This document shows positions 57,289 to 64,000 of a stretch of 64,000 nt of DNA, in pieces. Source of the DNA: Terripilifer sp031921685 (GTDB lineage Bacteria > Pseudomonadota > Alphaproteobacteria > Rhizobiales > Beijerinckiaceae); contig NZ_JAPDHU010000002.1 in NCBI RefSeq assembly GCF_031921685.1, forward strand, positions 310,001 to 374,000. The letters run 5' to 3'. The position numbers and the translations under genes were made by a program. Positions within the stretch are counted from its first letter, which is position 1; every line of letters begins with the position of its first letter. Under the pieces are notes generated by a model. That model had not been told where the DNA came from. It made no database searches and was given only the letters and a program-made list of their open reading frames with translations.

Positions 57289-58221
57289 ATGATGGCTGAT
57301 AGCATGGACCTCATTTCTCTTCGTTATTTTGTCGAGATCGTTCGGCAGCGCAGCCTTTCGAAAGCGGCTGTATCGCTTGGCCTCGTTCAACCTGCCCTCT
57401 CACGGCGGATTAAGCTTTTGGAAGAACAACTCGGCGCGGAGCTTTTGATGCGGCATCGGCGCGGCGTCGAACCAACGGAAACTGGTTTTCTGGTTCTTGA
57501 GCGGGCGGAACTGATACTGCGCATGTCCGAACAGCTTGAAGACGAGGTGCGATCGCAGGCTGCAGAACTGATCGGGCAGGTCGGACTTGGCTTCCCGCCA
57601 TCGATAGGCATTCTCTTCGTCGGGAGGATTTTATCCGATTGCATTGCGCGTTATCCGCATCTGAAACTCCTCCTTCAGGAGGATTTTTCTCCCGCGGTTC
57701 GCGATGCCTTGCTGTCTGGCCGCATTGATATCGGCATCATGAGTTCTGAGGCTCAACATCCCGATCTCGTCGGCGAGCCGCTTTTTACGGAATCCATGTG
57801 GCTCATCGGTCGGCCCGAGGATTGGCCTTTTAGGAGACGGCGGCTCGGCCTCGACAAGCTCGATCGCCTGCCTATCGTGATTGGTAGTTTTACGCGACTG
57901 CTGCTGGAGCGGCTTCACGCGCGTTCGAATTTTCAACTTCGTGTCGTCGCGGAGGTTGATTCCTTCACGACTGCGATCGGAGCCTTGCGTGCCGGCGCGG
58001 GATTCCTCATCGTTCCCTTCTCTTCGGTCGACCGCGAATTGCAGAAGGAGGAGTTTGTCGGCGCGCCCCTAGATGGATTTGAGATCACGCGAAGTTTGTT
58101 CCGCCACCGTGATCGGCCGCCAACCCGAGCTAGCACGGCCCTGACCGGCCTGATTCATGATGAGGTTTCACGACTGGTCTCTTCCCAGCCAGATGTCTTC
58201 CGCCGTTTCCGTGCGAGCTAA
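57289..58221 (+). CDS. LysR family transcriptional regulator
   Basis: A 310-residue LysR regulator. The DNA-binding part reads ISLRYFVEIVRQRSLSKAA then LGLVQPALSRRIKLLEEQLG at about residues 10-50; the substrate domain follows. It lacks the cysteines of OxyR. An internal ATG at 57304 (MDLISLRYF) is the alternative start. It is divergent from the Bug and CocE-type genes and probably activates them when the substrate is present. Its stop overlaps the convergent outer-membrane protein stop (TTAA). Confidence 0.92.
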   Translation: MMADSMDLISLRYFVEIVRQRSLSKAAVSLGLVQPALSRRIKLLEEQLGAELLMRHRRGVEPTETGFLVLERAELILRMSEQLEDEVRSQAAELIGQVGLGFPPSIGILFVGRILSDCIARYPHLKLLLQEDFSPAVRDALLSGRIDIGIMSSEAQHPDLVGEPLFTESMWLIGRPEDWPFRRRRLGLDKLDRLPIVIGSFTRLLLERLHARSNFQLRVVAEVDSFTTAIGALRAGAGFLIVPFSSVDRELQKEEFVGAPLDGFEITRSLFRHRDRPPTRASTALTGLIHDEVSRLVSSQPDVFRRFRAS

Positions 58222-58838
58222 CGGAGCGGGGAACCGGTGACGCCGGCTTCGATCCCGATGGTCACCTTGTCGCTGACCGCCCATTCAACGCCGACGCGCG
58301 CGTCGGGCCGCACGGTGAAGGCATTACGGTTGAACGGCGCCGTGAAATTGGTGGCGCCGAAATGCAGCGTCTCGTTGAACGCGGTCGCGCCGAGCTTGGT
58401 GTAGACAAGCACGTTGTTGGCGGCCAGGAAGCCGGCTTTGAGCTGAAAGCCGCCGGCGAAATCGCGCGAATAATAGCCTGAGCCGAGGCCCGGTGTCGGA
58501 TAGCCGCCGATAACAGGCATATAGTCGAGTGCGCCGACCACCCCGTAAACGAACCGCCCCTCGCGCCACATTTTGCCGCCTTCAAGGCCAATCGTCGGCC
58601 CCGACAAGGTGCCGAAGCCCTTGGACGACGTCACCTGATAGCCCGCCGACATGCGTGCATAGGATCCCTCGAAGGGGCTGGCGTCGAGCGGTTCGTATTT
58701 TGGCCAGGCGAAAAAGGGCAAAGGGCTGTAACCCGTGAAGGTCTGCGCCTGGGCCGGGACGGCCAGGAGGCCGAAAAGGACGGCCAGCGATGCCGAACCC
58801 AATACGGCAGACAGACGCGAATGTGCGGGAATGCTCAT
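58218..58838 (-). CDS. Small outer-membrane beta-barrel protein
   Basis: A 206-residue exported protein with signal peptide (VLGSASLAVLFGLLAVPAQAQ, cleavage expected near residue 32). The mature part has alternating strands such as GSYARMSAGYQV, RFVYGVVGALDYM, FQLKAGFLAANNVLVYTKLGA and a C-terminal DKVTIGIEAGVTG, in the manner of small OmpA/Omp25-like barrels. The C-terminal residue is not the usual phenylalanine. No ligand or porin function can be assigned. Confidence 0.8.
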   Translation of the reverse strand: MSIPAHSRLSAVLGSASLAVLFGLLAVPAQAQTFTGYSPLPFFAWPKYEPLDASPFEGSYARMSAGYQVTSSKGFGTLSGPTIGLEGGKMWREGRFVYGVVGALDYMPVIGGYPTPGLGSGYYSRDFAGGFQLKAGFLAANNVLVYTKLGATAFNETLHFGATNFTAPFNRNAFTVRPDARVGVEWAVSDKVTIGIEAGVTGSPLR

Positions 58839-58985
58839 GTCGATATTATACCGCGCCCAAGGGAAGGGGGAAAGCACCGTCATTTTCGCCATTTGACGGA
58901 AGTCAAACGGCGAAATCCTACGAAGCTCGCTTTGTCGCCGCTAACCGTGGCAGGATGGTGTCAAACGGGAGGCAACGAACCCATC

Positions 58986-60014
58986 ATGCAGTTCGGCATA
59001 TTCGACCATCTCGACAATGACCATCTGCCGGTCGGCGCGTTCTACGAAGAACGGCTGCGATTGCTGGAACTCTATGACCACGCCGGCTTCTATTGCTGGC
59101 ATGTGGCTGAGCATCACGCCACGGCGCTCGGCATGGCACCATCCCCCAATCTGTTTCTGGCCGCCGCCTCGCAGCGCACCAAGCGGCTGCGCTTCGGTCC
59201 CATGGTCTACGCCCTGCCGCTGTATCACCCGCTGCGATTGGCCGAAGAAATCGCCATGCTCGACCAATTGTCGCGCGGCCGTCTCGATATGGGCTTCGGC
59301 CGTGGCTCTTCGCCGGTCGAGATCGAATATTTCGGCGTGCCGGCGCAGGAGACCGAGGCGATCTATCGGCGCAACCTGCCGCGCGTGCTCGAAGCGCTCG
59401 CCACCGGCCGCATGCACGTGCCCGAGCTCGACGAAGAATATCGCGACATCGATCTGCGCGTATTGTCGCTGCAAAAGCCGCATCCGCCGGTCTGGTATGG
59501 CGTCCATACGGAAGCCAGCGCCGAACGCGCCGCCCGCAACGGCTGGACCATCCTCAATCTCGATGTGAAAGCCGACGTGCAGGCCTGCAACCGCATCTTC
59601 CGCGAGGTCTGGGCGCGCGAACAGGCGGGCAAGCCGCTGCCGCTGATGGGTCTCGGCCGTTTCGTCGTCGTCGCCGAGACCGACGAACAGGCGCTGGCCA
59701 CCGCCCGGCGCGCTTACCTGCGCTGGCATGACGGCTTCACCTTTCTCTTCCGCAAGCTCGGCCGCAGCATGAACCATGCCCGCCCGCCGACCTGGGACGG
59801 CCTGGTCGAGCAGGGCCGGGGCATTGCCGGCTCGCCGGCCACGGTGCGGGCCTATCTGGCGGAAGAATTACAGGCGACGGCCAGCAATTACTGCGTGCTC
59901 CAGTCGGCTTTCGGCGACCAGAGCTTCGCCGAGGTGGAGAGAACCATCGGGCTGTTTCAGGCCGAAATCATGCCGCACCTGCGCACCCTGGCCACGGTGC
60001 CGGCTTCGGCCTAG
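58986..60014 (+). CDS. LLM class flavin-dependent oxidoreductase (luciferase-like)
   Basis: A 342-residue TIM-barrel monooxygenase of the bacterial luciferase superfamily. The start MQFGIFDHLDNDHLPVGAFYE, WHVAEHHATALGMAPSPNLF and LDQLSRGRLDMGFGRGSSP are typical. FMN or F420 and an unknown organic substrate are expected. The ribosome site GGGAGG is 13 bases from the ATG, rather far. It is divergent from the outer-membrane protein gene and directly upstream of aspS; I see no operon link to it. Confidence 0.88.
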   Translation: MQFGIFDHLDNDHLPVGAFYEERLRLLELYDHAGFYCWHVAEHHATALGMAPSPNLFLAAASQRTKRLRFGPMVYALPLYHPLRLAEEIAMLDQLSRGRLDMGFGRGSSPVEIEYFGVPAQETEAIYRRNLPRVLEALATGRMHVPELDEEYRDIDLRVLSLQKPHPPVWYGVHTEASAERAARNGWTILNLDVKADVQACNRIFREVWAREQAGKPLPLMGLGRFVVVAETDEQALATARRAYLRWHDGFTFLFRKLGRSMNHARPPTWDGLVEQGRGIAGSPATVRAYLAEELQATASNYCVLQSAFGDQSFAEVERTIGLFQAEIMPHLRTLATVPASA

Positions 60015-60138
60015 CTGTGGGGGCGGGCCTCGGTTTCGGCCGATGCCCTTTCCCCGGCAGGCTTTTTCCCCTAAACAGCCCGCTGATTTGCCGCCCGGCA
60101 GCCGTTGGGCGCTCCTTTTCGTGCTGAGATCCTTGAAA

Positions 60139-61926
60139 ATGCATCGTTATCGCACGCATACCTGCGGCCAGCTCCGCGTCACCGACGATGGTGCCGAGGC
60201 CCGCGTTTCCGGCTGGTGCCACCGCATCCGCGACCATGGCGGCGTGCTGTTCGTCGACCTGCGCGACCATTACGGCATCACCCAATGCGTGGTCGACCCG
60301 GATTCCCCTGTTTTCAAACTGGTCGAAACCTTTCGGTCCGAATGGGTCGTGCGCCTCGACGGCAAGGTGCGCAAGCGCCCGGCCGGCACTGAAAATCCCG
60401 ATATGCCGACGGGCCTCGTCGAGCTTTACGTGACCGCTGCCGAGGTTTTGGGCCAGGCGGCCGAACTGCCGCTGCCGGTGTTCGGCGATGTCGATTATCC
60501 GGAAGAGACGCGGCTGAAATACCGCTTCCTCGATCTGCGCCGCGAGCGCCTGCATCGCAACATCATGCTGCGCGGCCGGGTGATCGACAGCATCCGCCAG
60601 CGCATGAAGGGGCAGGGGTTCAACGAATTCCAGACGCCGATCCTCACCGCCTCGTCGCCGGAAGGTGCGCGCGACTTCCTGGTGCCCTCGCGCATCCATC
60701 CGGGCACGTTCTACGCGCTGCCGCAGGCGCCGCAGCAGTACAAGCAATTGCTGATGATGGCGGGCTTCGACCGCTACTTCCAGATCGCGCCCTGTTTCCG
60801 CGACGAGGATCCGCGCGCCGATCGTCTGCCGGGCGAGTTCTACCAGCTCGACATCGAGATGAGCTTCGTCACGCAGGAAGACGTGTTCGCGGCGATGGAG
60901 CCGGTGATCCGTGGCGTGTTCGAAGAGTTCGGCGAAGGCAAACCTGTGACGGCGAAATTCCCGCGCATTCCCTTCGCCGAGGCGATGCAGAAATACGGCT
61001 CCGACAAGCCGGACCTGCGCAACCCGATCATCATGCAGAACGTCAGCGAGCATTTCCGCGGTTCGAACTTCAAGGTCTTCGCGCGCATGCTCGAAGACGC
61101 GAAGAACGAAGTGCGTGCCATTCCGGCACCGGGCGGCGGCCAGCGCACCTTCTGCGACCGCATGAACTCCTGGGCGCAGAGCGAAGGCCAGCCGGGCCTC
61201 GGCTACATCTTCTGGCGCGACAACGAAGGCAAGACGGAGCCGGCCGGCCCGATCGCCAACAACATCGGTCCCGAACGCACCGAAGCGATCCGCCAGCAAC
61301 TCGGCCTGAAGGCAGGCGATGCGGCCTTCTTCGTTGCGGGCGATCCCGCGAAATTTGTGCGCTTTGCCGGCGATGCGCGCACGCGCGTCGGCAAGGACCT
61401 CAACCTCATCGACGAAAACCGCTTCGAACTGGCGTGGATCGTCGACTTCCCGATGTATGAGTGGAATGAGGACGACAAGAAGGTCGACTTCTCGCACAAC
61501 CCGTTCTCCATGCCGCAGGGCGGCCTCGAAGCGCTGCAGGGCCAGGATCCGCTGACCATCAAGGCGTTCCAATATGACATCGCCTGCAACGGCTATGAGC
61601 TGGCCTCCGGCGGCATCCGCAACCATCGCCCTGAAGCGATGGTGAAGGCGTTCGAAATCGCCGGCTACAGCGAGCAGACAGTGCTCGACCGCTTCGGCGG
61701 CATGTATCGCGCGTTCCAGTATGGCGCGCCGCCGCACGGTGGCATGGCGGCCGGTGTCGACCGCATCATCATGCTGCTCGCCGGCGAACAGAACTTGCGC
61801 GAAGTGGCGCTGTTCCCGATGAACCAGCGCGCCGAGGACATTCTCATGGGTGCGCCGTCGGAAGCGACGACCAAGCAATTGCGCGAATTGCACATCCGTC
61901 TCAACCTGCCGGAGAAGGGCGCGTGA
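60139..61926 (+). CDS. aspS: Aspartyl-tRNA synthetase
   Basis: AspRS charges tRNA with aspartate. The 595-residue bacterial-type enzyme has the N-terminal anticodon-binding OB fold (GWCHRIRDHGGVLFVDLRDHYG), the class II motifs 1-3 (GFNEFQTPILTASSPEGARDF, FRDEDPRADRLPGEFYQLDIE, and PPHGGMAAGVDRIIMLLAG) and the bacterial insertion domain between motifs 2 and 3. The start ATG at 60139 begins HRYRTHTCGQLR. Its stop overlaps the downstream methyltransferase GTG by four bases (GTGA). Whether it also charges tRNA-Asn, as in many alphaproteobacteria, cannot be decided here. Confidence 0.97.
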   Translation: MHRYRTHTCGQLRVTDDGAEARVSGWCHRIRDHGGVLFVDLRDHYGITQCVVDPDSPVFKLVETFRSEWVVRLDGKVRKRPAGTENPDMPTGLVELYVTAAEVLGQAAELPLPVFGDVDYPEETRLKYRFLDLRRERLHRNIMLRGRVIDSIRQRMKGQGFNEFQTPILTASSPEGARDFLVPSRIHPGTFYALPQAPQQYKQLLMMAGFDRYFQIAPCFRDEDPRADRLPGEFYQLDIEMSFVTQEDVFAAMEPVIRGVFEEFGEGKPVTAKFPRIPFAEAMQKYGSDKPDLRNPIIMQNVSEHFRGSNFKVFARMLEDAKNEVRAIPAPGGGQRTFCDRMNSWAQSEGQPGLGYIFWRDNEGKTEPAGPIANNIGPERTEAIRQQLGLKAGDAAFFVAGDPAKFVRFAGDARTRVGKDLNLIDENRFELAWIVDFPMYEWNEDDKKVDFSHNPFSMPQGGLEALQGQDPLTIKAFQYDIACNGYELASGGIRNHRPEAMVKAFEIAGYSEQTVLDRFGGMYRAFQYGAPPHGGMAAGVDRIIMLLAGEQNLREVALFPMNQRAEDILMGAPSEATTKQLRELHIRLNLPEKGA

Positions 61927-62654
61927 GCGCGAAACCGCTCTCGTTCAAGGTCGCGACGCGTTATGCGATTGCGGCCTTGCGCGACTATCGCCAGTTCGGC
62001 TCGCGCCAGCTCGAGCGCGATTGCCCGATCTGCGGCTTCCATGGCATTTTCGTCGCCGCCGCGCGGCCACCGCGTTGGAACAGCCGCTGCCCGTCTTGCG
62101 ATAGCCGCGAGCGCCATCGCCTAGCGCATCTGCTCTATCAGAAACTAGGCATCGGTCCTGGCCAAAAACTGTCGGTCCTGCATTTCGCGCCGGAAGTCTT
62201 CATGATCGAACGCATGAAGGACGATCCGGGCTATGTGACCAGCGATCCGAAAATGTCCTATGCCAAACTGAACGAGGACATTCAGGCGATCTCCTTCGGC
62301 GATGAAACTTTCGATCTCGTCATCGCCCATCACGTGCTGGAACACGTGCCCGATGATGCCAAGGCATTCTCGGAAATCCGCCGTGTGCTGAAGCCAAATG
62401 GACGTGCCATCCTGTCGGTGCCGCAGAACTGGGCGCGTGAGACGACGGTGCAGGAGCCTTCCATCACCGGCCGCCGTGAACGGGCCGCCGCTTATGGCGC
62501 CATCGATCATCTGCGCTATTATGGCCGCGACTTCGCCGACAAGCTGCGCCTTGCTGGCTTTGCGGTCGAGACCTACCGGCCGGAGCCCTTGGACGAGATG
62601 CGTATGTCGCTGGGCTTTGACGACGCCATCCACATCGCCACCAAGCCGGCTTGA
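61923..62654 (+). CDS. Class I SAM-dependent methyltransferase with N-terminal zinc ribbon
   Basis: A 243-residue methyltransferase. An N-terminal zinc ribbon is formed by C34-x2-C37 (RDCPICGF) and C56-x2-C59 (RCPSCDS). The SAM fold follows, with LHFAPEVF in place of a classical glycine-rich loop, and the late motif FDLVIAHHVLEHVPDDAKAFSEI typical of Methyltransf_11. The family occurs in surface polysaccharide and lipid-linked loci. It is translationally coupled to aspS (GTGA) and followed three bases later by a glycosyltransferase, so a saccharide substrate is likely. Confidence 0.85.
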   Translation: MSAKPLSFKVATRYAIAALRDYRQFGSRQLERDCPICGFHGIFVAAARPPRWNSRCPSCDSRERHRLAHLLYQKLGIGPGQKLSVLHFAPEVFMIERMKDDPGYVTSDPKMSYAKLNEDIQAISFGDETFDLVIAHHVLEHVPDDAKAFSEIRRVLKPNGRAILSVPQNWARETTVQEPSITGRRERAAAYGAIDHLRYYGRDFADKLRLAGFAVETYRPEPLDEMRMSLGFDDAIHIATKPA

Positions 62655-62657
62655 GCC

Positions 62658-63431
62658 ATGGCACCCTGGTCCCCGCCCGATGCCTCAATTCGGACGCGGG
62701 TTTCCTGCTGCATCATCGCCTTCAACGAGGCCGATCGCATCGCGCGCACCATTGAGTCCGTGCGCGGCCTCGTCGATGAAGTGATCGTCGTCGATTCCGG
62801 CTCGACCGACGGCACGCAGGCGCTGGCCGAAAGTCTCGGCGCGCGCGTGGTGCATCGCGATTGGGAAGGCTATGGGCCGCAGAAGCGCTTCGCAGAAGAA
62901 CAGGCGCACAACGATTTCGTCTTGAATCTCGACGCCGACGAATGGCTGTCGGAAGCCTTGCGCGCCGAGCTGCGCGCCATTCTGAGCCAGGCGTCCATCC
63001 CGGCCTCGTCCTTCCGTATGCGCATGACCATGGTCTATCCGCATCACGACCGGCCGCATCTGATGGCCGACAGCCATAATTACATCCGCCTCTACGATCG
63101 CACCAAGACGCGTTTCGCTGCCTCCATGGTGCATGACACGGTCGAACCGACCGCTGACGTCATTCAGCTCAAGGCGCCGGCCTATCACCAGTCGTTCCGC
63201 TCCATCGCCCATCTGGTGCGCAAGGAAATCGGCTACTACGAATTGCAGAAGCAGGAGAAGACTAAGAACAAGGCGCTTCTGGTTCTGCGCGTCTTCACCG
63301 AAATTCCCTGGCAGTTCTTCAAATTCTATTTCGTGCGCGGCCATGTTTTCGGCGGCTTCTACGGCTTCATTCTCTCAGTGGCCGTGGCCTTCATGCGCTG
63401 GACGCGTATTCTCGTCCTGCTGGGATACTAA
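62658..63431 (+). CDS. Family 2 glycosyltransferase (WaaE/KdtX-like)
   Basis: A 257-residue GT2 enzyme. The start VSCCIIAFNEADRIARTIESV and EVIVVDSGSTDGTQALAE bind the nucleotide sugar, and NLDADEWLSEALR holds the DxD metal motif. The C-terminal part has a hydrophobic segment near residues 235-255. This arrangement is like lipopolysaccharide core glucosyltransferases of the WaaE type. It follows the methyltransferase by three bases, suggesting an envelope glycan step. Confidence 0.9.
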   Translation: MAPWSPPDASIRTRVSCCIIAFNEADRIARTIESVRGLVDEVIVVDSGSTDGTQALAESLGARVVHRDWEGYGPQKRFAEEQAHNDFVLNLDADEWLSEALRAELRAILSQASIPASSFRMRMTMVYPHHDRPHLMADSHNYIRLYDRTKTRFAASMVHDTVEPTADVIQLKAPAYHQSFRSIAHLVRKEIGYYELQKQEKTKNKALLVLRVFTEIPWQFFKFYFVRGHVFGGFYGFILSVAVAFMRWTRILVLLGY

Positions 63432-63469
63432 CCGTCGCCGCAGATGACCTTCAGCCGGTGAGTGGTTTC

Positions 63470-63913
63470 ATGGCGAAGAAGAAAGTCGACGATCCATCGA
63501 CCGCGCAAGCCTTGGCTTTGGCCAATAAGGGCATTGCTTGCGATGCGCGCGGTGAAACGGTGCAGGCCCTTGAGCACTGGCAGGCGGCATCGGATTATGC
63601 CGATCAGCATCTACACGGCGCCGACATCTGGTATTGGATCAAGAGTGGATTGGGCGCGGCGCTCTTGGAAACAGGCGAGTTTCAGAAAAGCATTGCCGTT
63701 TCGCAACTGGCGCTGGAGTGGTGCGCCAAGATCAAGCAGCCGTTGCCATCGCTGACCATAGCCAAATGTTATTTCAAATTGGGCGATCCTGCGGCGGCCA
63801 TGCCCTATGCGGAGCGGGCCTATCATCTAAAAGGCGATCGTATTTCGGATTGGTTCGAACAGGCTCAGTGGAGCCAGATCCAAAACTATTTGCACGAACG
63901 CCGGCCTTCCTAG
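63470..63913 (+). CDS. Small helical-repeat (TPR-like) protein
   Basis: A 147-residue soluble protein made of paired helices: ALALANKGIACDARGETVQALEHW, GLGAALLETGEFQKSIAVSQLAL and IAKCYFKLGDPAAAMPYAERAY fit tetratricopeptide spacing. It probably mediates protein contacts. An in-frame GTG at 63458 is an alternative start. It lies 38 bases after the glycosyltransferase gene and could belong to the same transcript. Confidence 0.75.
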   Translation: MAKKKVDDPSTAQALALANKGIACDARGETVQALEHWQAASDYADQHLHGADIWYWIKSGLGAALLETGEFQKSIAVSQLALEWCAKIKQPLPSLTIAKCYFKLGDPAAAMPYAERAYHLKGDRISDWFEQAQWSQIQNYLHERRPS

Positions 63914-63985
63914 GGCAACTGCCATAAATTGGCAGTCGCCGTCGGCTAGTCGTAACGTGCCGCCATAAGCTCGGAGGAGTGCCCT

Positions 63986-64000
63986 ATGGATCGCAAAATC
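63986..64000 (+). CDS. Start of a further gene, cut by the window end
   Basis: An ATG at 63986 opens MDRKI and runs off the window. GGAGGAG lies eight bases upstream, a strong ribosome site. Nothing can be said about the product. Confidence 0.5.

Noticed and set aside
59968..61893. A 641-residue open frame antisense to aspS
   Set aside because: It mirrors aspS codon bias on the opposite strand; composition is Arg/His/Glu-rich and no family is recognisable.

Overview
The window reads as a stretch of chromosome from a GC-rich alphaproteobacterium, most likely of the order Hyphomicrobiales (Rhizobiales). The evidence is the conserved backbone yicC-gmk / lptF-lptG-lptD-surA-pdxA-rsmA / pepA-holC / ABC-F / ndk / purM-purN / CDP-alcohol phosphatidyltransferase-PerM-hdaA-ppk-ppx / rnd / aspS, a perfect alphaproteobacterial PHO box before ppk, and dense overlapping gene junctions (ATGA, GTGA, TAATG). 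I saw no rRNA, tRNA, CRISPR array, transposase or integrase. The genus cannot be fixed from sequence alone.

Layout. 1-1291: yicC (cut by the window edge) and gmk. 1301-9756 (minus): one envelope and housekeeping operon, lptF-lptG-lptD-surA-like-pdxA-rsmA, with a fatty acid hydroxylase-family gene at its end. 9963-10862: a haloacetate dehalogenase-like hydrolase, divergent from the pepA-(secreted protein)-holC-MFS operon (11132-14910). 15381-19293: an accessory catabolic cluster made of a DUF849/BKACE-type beta-keto acid cleavage enzyme, a Bug/TctC binding protein, a cyclase-family hydrolase, a TetR regulator and a divergent acyl-CoA thioesterase. 19284-23006: an ABC-F ATPase, and a MarR regulator next to a lone beta-ketoacyl-ACP synthase whose promoter carries a perfect palindrome. 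23031-26730 (minus): DUF3501 protein, CCG-type Fe-S oxidoreductase, rubrerythrin and OxyR, which looks like a peroxide/iron stress module. 26907-33909: ndk, dctA, a molybdopterin oxidoreductase, a GFA protein, a DUF3592 protein, a secreted protein with two DMP19-like repeats, and a GST. 34000-36561: YafY/WYL regulator, VOC protein, EthD protein and AraC regulator. 36593-45778: purN-purM, a second Bug protein, then CDP-alcohol phosphatidyltransferase-PerM-HdaA-Ppk-Ppx.

45843-60014 is largely accessory. It lies between ppx/rnd and aspS, which I expect to be close neighbours in related genomes. It holds aqpZ, rnd, a DUF1194 VWA protein, an EVE protein, a gene with atypical codons, an MFS transporter, a proline-rich protein, dps with triple upstream repeats, a TauD dioxygenase, an Ala-rich orphan with a twin-Arg-like start, a CocE-type hydrolase plus Bug protein plus LysR module, a small outer-membrane barrel and a luciferase-like monooxygenase. 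60139-63913: aspS, a zinc-ribbon methyltransferase, a family 2 glycosyltransferase and a small helical-repeat protein; another gene starts at 63986.

Much of the accessory DNA follows one plan: a local regulator (TetR, MarR, LysR, WYL or AraC), a nearby palindrome or inverted repeat, and one or a few enzymes. Three separate Bug-type binding proteins occur without TctA/TctB membrane partners. I found no clearly unprecedented multi-gene system. The best candidates for undescribed biology are the BKACE/cyclase/thioesterase cluster, the DUF3501-FeS-rubrerythrin-OxyR module, the MarR-controlled ketosynthase and the duplicated DMP19 secreted protein.
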